Source: Gemmatimonadota bacterium (GTDB taxonomy: Bacteria > Gemmatimonadota > Gemmatimonadetes > Longimicrobiales > Gaopeijiaceae). From it: a stretch of 64,000 nucleotides of DNA. This document shows, piece by piece, positions 26,642-35,669 of the stretch. Numbering within the stretch: position 1 is the first letter of the stretch; every line of letters begins with the position of its first letter. The notes beneath the pieces were generated by a model. That model made no database searches, was not told where the DNA came from, and saw only the letters and a program-made list of their open reading frames with translations. Made by a program: the position numbers and the translations under genes. The DNA lies in NCBI GenBank assembly GCA_022827345.1, contig JAJDTB010000007.1, positions 1-64,000 of the forward strand. The letters are read 5' to 3'.

Positions 26642-27922
26642 TCAGGCGCCCGTCCCGAGCGCCCGCCTGAAATCGCTCCCCGCGGGTGACTGGAAGGCCT
26701 TGAGTCCGAACTCCGGCAGCTCCGCAATGAGGTGGTCGAAGATGTCCCCCTGGAAACCCTCGAAGCGCGCCCACGCGGTGTCGTTCGAGAAGCAGTAAAC
26801 CTCTATGGGGATGCCCTGGGGGCCCGGTGCCAGCTGGCGGGCCAGCAAGGTCATCTCCTTGTGGGTTTTGGGGTGCGCCTCGAGGTATTTCTGCACGTAG
26901 ACCCGGAAAGTGCCCAGGTTGGTGAGCCGGCGGATCTCGGGTATGACACCGGGGTTGCCGGCCGCCTTCGCTTCGTTGTAGCGCGCGATCCCCTCCACGC
27001 TGTCACGCATGTAGTCGTGCAGCAGTTCCCGCCGCGAGAGCTCGTCTATCTCGCCGTCCGAGAGGAAGCGCACCGAGTTCATGTCGATCCGTAGCGAGCG
27101 CTTGATCCTCCTGCCCCCCGACTCGCTCATGCCGCGCCAGTTCTTGAACGACTCGGTGATGAACTTGCTCGTGGGGATCGTCGAGATCGTCTTGTCCCAG
27201 TTCTGCACCTTTACCGTGTGCAGCGCGATGTCGATGACCTCGCCGTCGGAGTTCGCCTGCGGCACGCTCACCCAGTCCCCGATCCGGATCATGTCGTTCG
27301 AGGCCATCTGCACGCTGGCGACCAGCGACAGGATCGTGTCGCGGAAGACCAGCATGAGGACCGCCGCCAGCGCCCCCAGCCCCGACAGGAAGACCACCGG
27401 CGAGCGCCCCACGAGGATCGAAACGATCACGACCGCCGCGGCCAGCCACGCCACCAGACCGATCACCTGCAGGTAGCCCTTGATCGGCCGCGACTTCGCC
27501 TCGGCGTAGCTGTCCTTGTAGATGTCGTTGACCGCGTCCAGGAAGGCCGCGAAGGCCCGCGCCACCGCGAACGCCACCCAGGCGGCCGCCACCCGCCGCA
27601 CGACCGTCCAGGCCACGGCGAGGAGCGCACCCGGATTGGCCGCGGCCCCGTCCCCGCTCATCCCCAGCGCGGGCCCGATGCCCAGGTACACCACCAGCGC
27701 GGGCACCACGTGCGCGAGACGTGCCAGGACCTTGCGATCGGCGATGCGGTCGTCCCATTGCGAGCGCGTGCGGGCGGCCACCCGCGCGAAGGCGCGGTGC
27801 AGGAAGCGCGACGCGATCCAGTCGAGGAGCCAGGCGCCGGCGGCCAGAACGCCCAGCGCGATCGCCAGGTTGGGCCAGTCGGGCGGAATTGTGGGAAGCG
27901 TCAGTTGTGCAGTCGAAGTCAT
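26642..27922 (-). CDS. MscS-family mechanosensitive channel, YbdG-like
   Basis: 426 residues. Several hydrophobic helices occupy the first 190 residues (LAIALGVLAAGAWLLDWIAS, VVPALVVYLGIGPALGM, LVAWLAAAVVIVSILVG). The pore-lining helix and beta domain follow: SGLGALAAVLMLVFRDTILS, MASNDMIRIGDWVSVPQANS and GEVIDIALHTVKVQNWDKTI. The cytoplasmic part has the YbdG-type insert with NEAKAAGNPGVIPEIRRLTN and FRVYVQKYLEAHPKTHKEMT. It is an inner-membrane channel opened by membrane tension, protecting against osmotic downshock; YbdG itself has miniconductance activity. It starts 10 nt after the serine hydrolase stop, so it is second in a two-gene transcript. Confidence 0.93.
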   Translation of the reverse strand: MTSTAQLTLPTIPPDWPNLAIALGVLAAGAWLLDWIASRFLHRAFARVAARTRSQWDDRIADRKVLARLAHVVPALVVYLGIGPALGMSGDGAAANPGALLAVAWTVVRRVAAAWVAFAVARAFAAFLDAVNDIYKDSYAEAKSRPIKGYLQVIGLVAWLAAAVVIVSILVGRSPVVFLSGLGALAAVLMLVFRDTILSLVASVQMASNDMIRIGDWVSVPQANSDGEVIDIALHTVKVQNWDKTISTIPTSKFITESFKNWRGMSESGGRRIKRSLRIDMNSVRFLSDGEIDELSRRELLHDYMRDSVEGIARYNEAKAAGNPGVIPEIRRLTNLGTFRVYVQKYLEAHPKTHKEMTLLARQLAPGPQGIPIEVYCFSNDTAWARFEGFQGDIFDHLIAELPEFGLKAFQSPAGSDFRRALGTGA

Positions 27923-27932
27923 TTGCCGTTGT

Positions 27933-29093
27933 CTATCGTGATTCGCCGAGTTCCTCGGCCATGAGGTCGAGGACGAGACGAGTCAGCCGTACGAGGTGCG
28001 GGTGGGCGCGGTTTCCGTTCGTCAGGAAGGCGACGCCGAAGCCGCGCGTTCTGTTCCCCGATGCGAACGCGGTATACCCCGAGACGCTCCCCGAGTGCGC
28101 GAAGAAGCGCTCGCCGCCGCGCGACGACACCCACCACGTGAGTCCGTATCCGGGGTCGTCATACCCCCATCCGCCGCCCATCGGCCCCCCGGCGAACTGT
28201 TCGTACTGGAGGGTGTGCATCTCGTCCAGGGTGGCCGCTTCGAGGAGCCGTCCGTCGCCCCAGCTGCCGTCGCCGAGGTTGAAGCGCACCCAGTTGGCCT
28301 GGTCGTGGACCGTCCCGTAGACGATCCCGGCGGGCCACACGTTGGCCTTCACGCGGGTGGTCGGCGCGTTGCGCCCCGTCTCCGCATCGGGCACATACGG
28401 CACCGCCAGGCGCTCGGCCGTAGCCGGCGGCGGCTCGAAGACGGTGGAGGTCATCCCCAGCGGGCCCCAGACGTTCTCCCGAACGTACTGCCGGTAGGGG
28501 ACGCCCGAGAACTTCTCCACCAGGTGTCCGACCAGCGAGTAGGCCATGTTCGAGTACACGACGCCTTCCAGCGGCGGCGTCTCCACCCGCAGCGAGTCGC
28601 CCAGGTATTCGTCCAGCGACAGCGGCGCGGTGGTGCCCCAGACGGCGTGGGGGCCGAAATCGACGGGCATCCCCGAGGTGTGCGTCAGGAGGTGGCGGAA
28701 GGTGACCGGGCGCTCGATGTCCTCGCCGCGGATGACGAGGTCGTCGAGGTGGTCGCTCACGGGGTCGTCCAATGCGAACTTCCCCTGCTCCATCTGCTGC
28801 AGCAGCGCGACGGTGGACTGGGCCTTGAAGGTGGAGCCGATCAGGTAGACGGTGTTGGTGGAGGCGGGAGTTCGCGCCCACAGGTTGGACTGGCCGTAGG
28901 CCCCGCTCCAGAGTTCGCCCTCGCGGTCGGTGATCGCGACGGCGATCGACGGGATGCCGCCCTCGAGCAGGGCGCGCCGGATCTCGGGCTCGAAGCGGGC
29001 GACGATGCGGGCAACCCCGGGCTCCTGCGAATGCGCCGAAAAGGGCTGGACGGCGAGGACCGCCAGGATGGCCAGGAAGATTCTGCGCGGCAT
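27933..29093 (-). CDS. Exported serine hydrolase, class C beta-lactamase/DD-peptidase fold
   Basis: 386 residues from ATG 29093 with AGGAG 9 nt upstream; the longer open frame to 29252 was rejected. Signal peptide LAILAVLAVQPFSAHS. Catalytic Ser and Lys lie in LIGSTFKAQSTVALLQ (SxxK). The Tyr motif is GVVYSNMAYSLVGHLVE (YxN). The third motif is FFAHSGSVSGYTAF (HSG in place of KTG). LTHTSGMPVDFG is also typical. Members include D-aminopeptidases, esterases and carboxypeptidases, and true beta-lactam resistance cannot be inferred. The motifs are all present, so it is likely active in the periplasm. Upstream lies the AT-rich repeat at 29265-29299, about 170 bp away and divergent from this gene. 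Confidence 0.9.
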   Translation of the reverse strand: MPRRIFLAILAVLAVQPFSAHSQEPGVARIVARFEPEIRRALLEGGIPSIAVAITDREGELWSGAYGQSNLWARTPASTNTVYLIGSTFKAQSTVALLQQMEQGKFALDDPVSDHLDDLVIRGEDIERPVTFRHLLTHTSGMPVDFGPHAVWGTTAPLSLDEYLGDSLRVETPPLEGVVYSNMAYSLVGHLVEKFSGVPYRQYVRENVWGPLGMTSTVFEPPPATAERLAVPYVPDAETGRNAPTTRVKANVWPAGIVYGTVHDQANWVRFNLGDGSWGDGRLLEAATLDEMHTLQYEQFAGGPMGGGWGYDDPGYGLTWWVSSRGGERFFAHSGSVSGYTAFASGNRTRGFGVAFLTNGNRAHPHLVRLTRLVLDLMAEELGESR

Positions 29094-29264
29094 GGAACGC
29101 TCCTGTCGTTGGAGGGGTATCGCCATTGGGGCGCGGATTCGTTGATCGGGTAGTATGTTAGTGGCACGCGGCAGCAAGTCTAACACTGCTTCGGGAGAGG
29201 TGGGGTGAAAGCCAGGCGATCGTGGAACGGCAAGGGGTCGCGCGATTTGCAATATGTCATGTAC

Positions 29265-29299
29265 ACATTACAAAATGTAATGTCAACATTACATGATTG
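29265..29299. repeat. AT-rich overlapping palindrome, copy 1 of 2
   Basis: Two overlapping dyads share a half: ACATTACA-AAA-TGTAATGT (29265-29283) and ATGTAATGT-CA-ACATTACAT (29275-29294). ATGTAC adjoins at 29259-29264. The stretch is strikingly AT-rich in a high-GC genome and matches 29 of 35 positions of a second copy at 44105-44139. It lies between divergent genes, 25 bp before apaG. Arms with ATGT/ACAT are the kind bound by dimeric winged-helix regulators such as PadR; that identity is a guess. Confidence 0.65.
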
Positions 29300-29323
29300 G
29301 CCTGTGCCTGACGAGCATCTCCC

Positions 29324-29758
29324 GTGATCAGGCCTTCCAGCGAATACCAGCGCCCGCCCATCCTCGACGGCCGGATGAGTATCAGCGTCCAGCCGGTGTA
29401 CGCGCGCGCCCACTCGGAGCCGCCCCTGCACCATGTCTTCGCCTATTTCGTGCGCATCGAAAACACCGGGGGGCGGACCGCGCAGCTCTTCTGGCGCCAT
29501 TGGAAGATCCACGACATCCTCGCCGGCGATCAGGAGGTCGAGGGCGAGGGCGTTGTGGGCGAGTCGCCCGTCCTGCAGCCCGGCGATGTGCACGAATACC
29601 AGAGCTTCTGCGTGCTCCAGGGGCGCAGCGGCCACATGGAGGGATACTTCCACTTCCGCCGCGAAGACGGGTCGGTGTTCCGCGCCCGCATTCCCCGGTT
29701 CGAACTGAGCGTGCCCCGGGACGAGCGGCCGGGACGGGGCCAAACCTATCAGGCGTGA
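29324..29758 (+). CDS. apaG: ApaG-domain protein
   Basis: 144 residues from GTG 29324; ATG 29375 (MSISVQPVYARAHSEP) would also give a complete domain. The family hallmarks are present: YFVRIENTGGRTAQLFWRHW, KIHDILAGDQEVEGEGVVGE, SPVLQPGDVHEYQSF and GHMEGYFHFRREDGSVF. ApaG is a small fibronectin-III-like beta-sandwich, linked in enterobacteria to cobalt/magnesium phenotypes; a similar fold occurs in F-box proteins. It is cytosolic and has no catalytic motif. Its stop lies 10 nt from the converging lipoprotein stop. The AT-rich palindrome just upstream may control it. Confidence 0.85.
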   Translation: MIRPSSEYQRPPILDGRMSISVQPVYARAHSEPPLHHVFAYFVRIENTGGRTAQLFWRHWKIHDILAGDQEVEGEGVVGESPVLQPGDVHEYQSFCVLQGRSGHMEGYFHFRREDGSVFRARIPRFELSVPRDERPGRGQTYQA

Positions 29759-29768
29759 GCGCCCCGCC

Positions 29769-30293
29769 CTACTCGATCCGGCGGTAGACGGCGTGGCTTA
29801 TCCGCTCGGTACCGTCCTCGCGGGTGGTCCGGTACTCGTTGTTGATCGTGTTGCCGTCCTCGGAGAGCACGTTGACGATGACCTGGTAGACCTCGCCGCC
29901 GCGCGCGTTGAGGATGTGGTTGGTGCGATCGTCGATGACCTCGACCGCGGACTCGGAGTCCTCCCGGCCCTCGACCGGACGGAAGACGCCGTCGAACATC
30001 GTCACGTAGCCCCACTCGTTGGACTCGCCTTCGGAGTTGGTGGACGCGACCGTGATCTTCATCCCGCCGTCCCCGTAGGGCTCGTACGTCATGATGTTGC
30101 TCGCCGGAGGGGGCGCGTCCGATTCGAGCTGCCAGACGCCGAAGCGGGGGTTGGACGGCGCTTCAGCCGTTTCTTCGGCGGCGGACATTCCCGAATCGCC
30201 CTGCCCGCCCGCGTCCCCCGCGGGCCCACAGGCGAAAAACGCGCCGGTTGCAACGATCGCCAGGCACGAGGTCATCCAATTCCGCATGCGCAT
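29769..30293 (-). CDS. Small lipoprotein of unknown function
   Basis: 174 residues from ATG 30293 with AGGAG 7 nt upstream. The signal SCLAIVATGAFFACGPAG puts the lipidated Cys at about residue 22, followed by a Gly/Glu/Ala-rich tether. The folded part (FGVWQLESDAPPPASNIMTY to YRTTREDGTERISHAVYRRI) is beta-rich and ends with charged strands, in the manner of small lipocalin-like domains. No catalytic residues or family motif can be named. It is convergent with apaG and divergent from the three-repeat protein gene, so it is transcribed alone. Confidence 0.7.
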   Translation of the reverse strand: MRMRNWMTSCLAIVATGAFFACGPAGDAGGQGDSGMSAAEETAEAPSNPRFGVWQLESDAPPPASNIMTYEPYGDGGMKITVASTNSEGESNEWGYVTMFDGVFRPVEGREDSESAVEVIDDRTNHILNARGGEVYQVIVNVLSEDGNTINNEYRTTREDGTERISHAVYRRIE

Positions 30294-30433
30294 TCCTGAA
30301 CTCCTGTCCGTGTGAGGTGGCGGTGGAGATGAACGAGCAATCTACGGCGGCGGGACGGCCTCCGAAACCGGAATCCGCCCGGCGGGGTAGGAGAAGGGGA
30401 GTTCGCCCGCCCGCCCCGAACCCGTCCCCAGCC

Positions 30434-31828
30434 ATGCCTGCTGTCCTCCACTCGCCCATTGCACTCCGGTTCGCCTGCGCCGCACTCCTTCTTGCCGGCG
30501 CGCCCACCCTCCACGCCCAGGCGCAAGACCGGATCTGGGGACGCGTCTTCACCGGCGACGGCGACGAGTACGAGGGATTTCTCGAATTCGGCAGGGGGCA
30601 GAGCGCGGCAAGCTGGGCAGACGTGCTCGTGGGCAGCCGCGAGATATCCGACGACAACTACAACGCCTGGCTCCTGGCCGTGCACGACGGCAAGCCGGCG
30701 GTGCGCACCGTGGAGGTCAGGGACTACCGGGTCTCCTGGGAGGAGCGGTACCGGGATTTCGCGACCACGACCCGCACGGCGATCCGATTCGGCCACCTCG
30801 CTGCGCTCGTGCAGGACGACGAAGGCGAGATGCAGGTGGTGCGGCGGGGCGCCGCGGGCGAGGTGCCGCTGGATGTGCCCGCTTCGAGGCAAGGAAACAT
30901 GACGCTGTCGCCCGGCGGCGTACGCACATCGTCGACGACCGGAGGGCTGAGGGCACGCATCACCGTCGACGACCCGGGCGAAGGGCGGGTCGTGGTCTCC
31001 GGACGCGACATCACGCGGATCGAGTTCGGCGCTGCTCCGTCCGGCGCCGCACCCGAGGCCGTCCGGGTCCACGGGTCGGTCGAGGACCGCTTCGGACGCA
31101 CCTTCACCGGGTTCATCTCCTGGAACGGCGCTCCGGTCCTCGAGTCGGCCCGATTTCCCGGGCGGGACGACGACGGCGATCTGCGGCGCTTCTCCCTCGG
31201 CGAGATCAGCACCGTGGAATCCCGCTTCGGCGGGGCATGGGTGACTCTGGCGTCCGGAGAGGGATTCGACCTCTACCGCCCGCTCGGTTCGCGCTACCGG
31301 CAGTCCGACATTCGCTGGTACCGCCGCACGATCCGCATCGCCGATCCCGGACTCGGAATCGTGGAGGTCGACTGGGACGACTTGCGCGCGCTTCGCCTGC
31401 ACCCCCCCTCCCCCGGGGCCGGCTACGACGACTTCGGAGCAACCGGCCCGTTGTACGGTGTCGTCGCAGGCCGGTCCGGCGAAGAGTTCGAGGGCTGGAT
31501 CCGGTGGGACGCCGACGAGGAATGGGCCTGGGACTATCTGGACGGAACCTCCGACAACGTCGAGCTCGACGTGGAGTTCGGGAACATCCGGCGGATCACC
31601 CGCACCGACGACGGGTTTGCGCGCGTCACGCTCCTGGACGGGCGCGACTACGAGCTCGCCGACTCGAACGACGTTGACGGAGACAACCGGGGGATCTTCG
31701 TGTTCCCGAACGCGGGCCCCACGGCACGGGAGGGAGTCGGGCAGGAGGGGACCGACTGGCACTACATCGCGTGGGAGGACTTCCGCGAGGCGCGCTTCCA
31801 GCGGGCGCCGGAGGGGTCGGGGTCATGA
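30434..31828 (+). CDS. Exported protein with three copies of an unrecognised repeat
   Basis: 464 residues from ATG 30434; earlier in-frame codons are Arg/Pro-rich. Signal peptide FACAALLLAGAPTLHAQA. Three blocks align without gaps: GRVFTGDGDEYEGFLEF (near residue 36), GSVEDRFGRTFTGFISW (near 215) and GVVAGRSGEEFEGWIRW (near 340), i.e. GxV, a Gly five residues on, then an aromatic, then xG(F/W)(I/L)x(F/W). Each is followed some 40 residues later by a strand pair such as GNIRRITRTDDGFARVTLLD or GEISTVESRFGGAWVTLASG. The repeats look like small SH3-like beta-barrels. The stop overlaps the next gene's ATG, coupling it to an Omp85-like barrel. The function is unknown. Confidence 0.8.
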   Translation: MPAVLHSPIALRFACAALLLAGAPTLHAQAQDRIWGRVFTGDGDEYEGFLEFGRGQSAASWADVLVGSREISDDNYNAWLLAVHDGKPAVRTVEVRDYRVSWEERYRDFATTTRTAIRFGHLAALVQDDEGEMQVVRRGAAGEVPLDVPASRQGNMTLSPGGVRTSSTTGGLRARITVDDPGEGRVVVSGRDITRIEFGAAPSGAAPEAVRVHGSVEDRFGRTFTGFISWNGAPVLESARFPGRDDDGDLRRFSLGEISTVESRFGGAWVTLASGEGFDLYRPLGSRYRQSDIRWYRRTIRIADPGLGIVEVDWDDLRALRLHPPSPGAGYDDFGATGPLYGVVAGRSGEEFEGWIRWDADEEWAWDYLDGTSDNVELDVEFGNIRRITRTDDGFARVTLLDGRDYELADSNDVDGDNRGIFVFPNAGPTAREGVGQEGTDWHYIAWEDFREARFQRAPEGSGS

Positions 31829-34203
31829 GCGCCGCCAACTGCAGGCACTCACTGGCCGCGGCCATCGTCGTTGTGGCATCGGTCGCCGGAGCCGCACCGC
31901 ACGACGCCACCGCGCAGACCCGCTTCGCCCCCGACGCCTTCCTGGATCCGGTCGCCCGTCAGCTCTATACGGCGGCCTTCGACGGCTGGACCGCGCTGGA
32001 CGAGTCGGTCGTGCGCTACACGGCCAGGATCGACCAGCGCATCGCCGCCGCCATCCGCGCGCCGCTGCGGGACCGCGTCCTCTACCACAGCGAGACGGCG
32101 GTCCGCACCTTCTGGGAGCGCGACTACGACGCCGTGGTGCAGGTGCTCGGCTCCCGTTCCGAGTACCCGGGACGCGCCATCGCGATGCGCGAAGGCGACC
32201 TGGACTGGCTCGAGGACCTCCCCTTCGACGGGCCCTTCGAGCCCGGCAACGACCGTCTGTTCCTGGGAATGGACGACGAGGCTTTCACCGCGGACACGGA
32301 AGACAACGAGTTCGCGCTCATTCATCCCCTGGCCTCCGGCGCCGACACGATCTACCGCTTCCAGAGCGGAGATACGATGACGCTGTCTTTCCCCGACGGA
32401 CGCCGCCTGGAGGCGATTCAGCTCGAAGTCCTCCCCCGGGAGGCCGCGCCCCAGCGAATCAGCGGAATCCTCTGGATCGACCGCGACACAGGTGCGCTGG
32501 TCCGGGCCGCCTACCGCATGAGCCGGGAGTTCGACGCCATGCGCGACGTCCCCGACCTGCAGGAGGAGGACGAAGCCGGCACGTTCAGGTTCGTTCCCGG
32601 CCTCTTCAAGCCGTGGACCTTCAGCCTGAACGTCGTCTCGGTGGACTACCTGCTCTGGGACTTCAAGGCGTGGCTGCCCCGCAGCATGCGCATCGAGGGC
32701 GAGGCGAGGGCGGGGGTCCTCAGGTTCCCCGTCTCCATGGACATGGCCTACCAGGTCGAGTCGGTGGTCCTGCAGGAGGATGTGGAGGTGGATGAGGAGG
32801 GCGACCCGGTCGTCCCGGGCGACGAGACCGCGCCGGGAACGGTGACAACCGCGCGGGACGGGATGAGAGCGGTCCACTTCGCGTCGCGCGCCGAAGCCAT
32901 GGCCTTCATCGCCTCGCTGCTCTCCGAGGACGACCGGATCCCCTACGAGCTCATGGACGAAGCCGAGACCCCGGCCGCGGACCGCGAGTCGCTGCTGATC
33001 GTCCCGGAAGACCGCAGTCTGGTGGCCGAGAGCCCCCACCTGCCCCCGCCGGTCTGGGACGGCGCGCCCGGGTTCACCGACCCCGATGAGCTGGCCGAGT
33101 ATATCGGGGACCTGGCCGACCTGCCCGCGCCGCCGGTCCAGGTGATTCCCTGGAACTTCAACTGGGGTTGGGCGCGCCAGGATCTCATCCGCTACAACCG
33201 GGTCGAAGGACCGGCCCTGGGCGGGCACTTCGACTGGGATCTGGGAGACCGGTACACCCTCGGGGCGTCCGGATTCTTCGGGTTTGCCGACCTCCGCCCC
33301 AAGGTGCGGCTCGATCTGGAACGCTCGAACGTGCTGCGCCGCCTGACGCTCGGCGCCTACCACGAACTGCACTCCGTCGATCCCCGGGCCGGACACCTCG
33401 GATTCGGAAACTCCTTCGAGGCGCTGTTCTTCGGCCGCGACAACGGGGAGTACTTCCGTGCCACAGGCGCCGACTTCACCTGGCGTCCTCCCGAGGGGAG
33501 CAGGGAGTCCTTCCTTTTCCGCGCATACGCCGAGCGACACGCGGCCGTGGAGCGGAACATCAGCTTCGCCCTCTTCCGCGTCTTCGACGGGGATTGGGAC
33601 TTTCGGCGGAACATCACGGCCGACGAGGCCGACGAAGTGGGCGCGGAGGTGCGTATCTCGCCCTGGTGGGGACATGACCCCCTCAAAGCCCAGTTCGGGC
33701 TGGAGTTTCACGGGCGCGGCGCGACCTGGCGGCCCGTCGCCGGCGGCCCGGGCGGGCACGGCGCCGAAGCGCGAAACGACTACGTGCAGGCGAGCGCCAC
33801 GGCCCGGGCGATCATCCCCGTGCGGGGCGAGGGCTGGGACGGGTGGCGCCTGGGGCTCGAGGCGGCGGGGGGCAACACCTGGGGAGCCGCTCCGGTCCAG
33901 CGGTCATGGTTCCTCGGTGCGACGTCCACGCTGCGCGGCTTCCCCGCCTCGGTGGTCTCGGGCCCGTCGTTCCTGCGCGGGCGCGTCGAGGTCAACCGGA
34001 TCTTCCACGGAGTGGGCGCGAGTCTCTTCACCGACACCGGCTGGGCCGGCGAGGCAAGCGATTTCACCGCGGGCGACCTGCTCTACGGCGTCGGCATCGG
34101 CGGCAGCATTCTCGACGGACTCATCCGCCTGGACCTGTCGCGGGGCCTGAACGGTCCTCACAAGGGCTTCCGCCTCAATCTGTACGTGGACGGCATCCTG
34201 TAG
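31825..34203 (+). CDS. Omp85-like outer-membrane beta-barrel with periplasmic N-terminal region
   Basis: 792 residues from ATG 31825, overlapping the upstream stop (ATGA). Signal peptide AAIVVVASVAGAAPHDATA. Residues about 30-430 are periplasmic and beta-rich, with an outer-membrane lipoprotein-sorting-like flavour in GILWIDRDTGALVRAAYRMS. The C-terminal 350 residues alternate like beta-barrel strands, contain the Omp85 motif (V/L)RG(F/Y) in STLRGFPASVVSG, and end GFRLNLYVDGIL. FTDTGWAG and GIGGSILDGLIRLDLSRGL match late D15/BamA-family strands. No POTRA domains are evident, so it is not BamA itself. A role in moving or inserting the co-encoded repeat protein is inferred from the coupling. 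Confidence 0.75.
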   Translation: MSAANCRHSLAAAIVVVASVAGAAPHDATAQTRFAPDAFLDPVARQLYTAAFDGWTALDESVVRYTARIDQRIAAAIRAPLRDRVLYHSETAVRTFWERDYDAVVQVLGSRSEYPGRAIAMREGDLDWLEDLPFDGPFEPGNDRLFLGMDDEAFTADTEDNEFALIHPLASGADTIYRFQSGDTMTLSFPDGRRLEAIQLEVLPREAAPQRISGILWIDRDTGALVRAAYRMSREFDAMRDVPDLQEEDEAGTFRFVPGLFKPWTFSLNVVSVDYLLWDFKAWLPRSMRIEGEARAGVLRFPVSMDMAYQVESVVLQEDVEVDEEGDPVVPGDETAPGTVTTARDGMRAVHFASRAEAMAFIASLLSEDDRIPYELMDEAETPAADRESLLIVPEDRSLVAESPHLPPPVWDGAPGFTDPDELAEYIGDLADLPAPPVQVIPWNFNWGWARQDLIRYNRVEGPALGGHFDWDLGDRYTLGASGFFGFADLRPKVRLDLERSNVLRRLTLGAYHELHSVDPRAGHLGFGNSFEALFFGRDNGEYFRATGADFTWRPPEGSRESFLFRAYAERHAAVERNISFALFRVFDGDWDFRRNITADEADEVGAEVRISPWWGHDPLKAQFGLEFHGRGATWRPVAGGPGGHGAEARNDYVQASATARAIIPVRGEGWDGWRLGLEAAGGNTWGAAPVQRSWFLGATSTLRGFPASVVSGPSFLRGRVEVNRIFHGVGASLFTDTGWAGEASDFTAGDLLYGVGIGGSILDGLIRLDLSRGLNGPHKGFRLNLYVDGIL

Positions 34204-34213
34204 TCTCCCGGCA

Positions 34214-34236
34214 CTGCAAGCCGCCCACGCTTGCAG
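34214..34236. terminator. Hairpin after the Omp85-like gene
   Basis: CTGCAAG (34214-34220) and CTTGCAG (34230-34236) form a 7-bp stem 10 nt past the stop. A second small CCGTC/GACGG hairpin follows directly. There is no T-run. Confidence 0.4.
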
Positions 34237-34336
34237 GCCGTCCACACTTGACGGACGCGAGGGTCGGGCGTAGAGAATCAGACTCCGGTTCTCGTCACGC
34301 CGCCATCGGCAAGCCACCTCTGCATGGGGCAGGATC

Positions 34337-35521
34337 ATGCGACTCAACGTTGCCGCAGCTTCCCGCACCGCCCTCGCGGCGGCCTTCTTCACATCGCTCG
34401 CCATGGGTCCCGGCCCGAACGCCGCGTGGGCCCAGTCCCCCACGGCCATGGACATCGCCGAGCCCTTCAAGGTCGGCACCTTCGAGATCGACGGCGAGCC
34501 CCGGGTGGCGCTGGTGCTCCGGGACGCGCTCGTCGTCGACATCGGCGAGGCCAACCGGGCGCTGGAGCGCAATCCCACGTATCCCGCGGTCCCCGCGCCC
34601 GCGGACATGCTGGACCTGATCGGGCGCTACGAGTACGGCGTGAAGCCGCGCCTCTACGAGATCGTGAATCACCTGGCCGCGAGCGGCATGATCGACGGGA
34701 GCGCGCGCGCCGGCTTCATCCACGAGCTCGACGATGTGCGGACGCTGCCGCCGATCATGTACCCGGGCAAGATCATGAACGCGGCGGTCAACTTTTACAG
34801 CCATGTGAACGAGACCGGCTCCGAGGAGGCGCGCGCCGAGGCGCGGCGGCAGCGCCGCGAGAACCGCGGCGTCCCCTACCTCTTCCTGAAGCCCAGCCGG
34901 GGCGCGGTGATCGGGAACAGCGACACGGTGGTGATTCCGTACGGCCGGGACCGCACGGACTGGGAGGTCGAGCTGGGCGCCGTGATCGGGAGGGCGGCCA
35001 AGTATGTCTCCGCGACCGATGCCCAGGATTACGTCTTCGGTTACACCGTGACCCTCGACATTTCCGACCGGGGCGGCCGTCCGCCGGGCGGCAACCCACT
35101 CACCTCGGACTGGTTCGTGGGCAAGGGTCACGACACCTTCGCCCCGATGGGGCCGTGGATCGTGCCGAAGGAGTTCTACGGCGATCCCATGGAGAACCTG
35201 CGCCAGACGCTCAGCGTCGGCGGCGAGCAGATGCAGGAGGCCCGCGCCGGCGACATGATCCACACCCTGTGGGAGCTGATCGAATACGGCTCGTCGATCA
35301 TCACGCTGTTCCCGGGCGATGTCGTCAACAACGGGACATCCGGCGGCGTCGGGATGGGGACGGCGGTGCGGGGCGAGCAGCGCTTCCTGCAGCCCGGCGA
35401 CCTGATCGAGGCCAGCATCGACGGGATCGGGACGCTGACGATCCCGGTCGTGGGCGAGGACGAGCCGCCCGGAGGCACGGGGGCGCGTCTGCCTCCGGTG
35501 AGGACGTACCGCCGGCGTTAG
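34337..35521 (+). CDS. Exported fumarylacetoacetate hydrolase-family protein
   Basis: 394 residues from ATG 34337, behind a GGGGCAGG-like site. The N-terminus ASRTALAAAFFTSLAMGPG with AWAQSP looks like a Sec signal with cleavage near residue 33, which is unusual for this mostly cytosolic family. The FAH catalytic fold is clear: PGKIMNAAVNFYSHVNETGS, LFLKPSRGAVIGNSDTVVIP, the metal-binding EVELGAVIGRAAKY (two Glu), TVTLDISDRGG (Asp), and the closing NGTSGGVGMGTAV with GDLIEASIDGIGTLTIPV. Such enzymes hydrolyse C-C bonds of acylpyruvates or hydrate keto-enoates. The gene stands alone next to a converging tRNA, and no catabolic partners are nearby. Substrate unknown. Confidence 0.85.
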   Translation: MRLNVAAASRTALAAAFFTSLAMGPGPNAAWAQSPTAMDIAEPFKVGTFEIDGEPRVALVLRDALVVDIGEANRALERNPTYPAVPAPADMLDLIGRYEYGVKPRLYEIVNHLAASGMIDGSARAGFIHELDDVRTLPPIMYPGKIMNAAVNFYSHVNETGSEEARAEARRQRRENRGVPYLFLKPSRGAVIGNSDTVVIPYGRDRTDWEVELGAVIGRAAKYVSATDAQDYVFGYTVTLDISDRGGRPPGGNPLTSDWFVGKGHDTFAPMGPWIVPKEFYGDPMENLRQTLSVGGEQMQEARAGDMIHTLWELIEYGSSIITLFPGDVVNNGTSGGVGMGTAVRGEQRFLQPGDLIEASIDGIGTLTIPVVGEDEPPGGTGARLPPVRTYRRR

Positions 35522-35585
35522 GCTGGCCGACCCGCACGCTGCCCGGGCCGCCGAGCGCGCCACGCCGCTGCTGCCCGTTCACGAA

Positions 35586-35669
35586 TGCCGGGGGCGGGAC
35601 TCGAACCCGCATGGGAATGCTCCCGGGGGATTTTAAGTCCCCTGTGTATACCGATTTCACCACCCCGGC
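35586..35669 (-). tRNA. tRNA-Leu (anticodon TAA)
   Basis: The minus strand folds as a class II tRNA of 84 nt. The acceptor stem is GCCGGGG (35663-35669) pairing with CCCCGGC (35587-35593), with A as discriminator. The D-arm contains GGTGAAATCGG. The anticodon arm is GGGGA-CTTAAAA-TCCCC with anticodon TAA. It has a long variable arm and a GTTCGAGTC T-loop. The CCA end is not encoded. This tRNA reads TTA, a codon that is scarce in this genome but clustered at 60433-60459. Confidence 0.95.
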
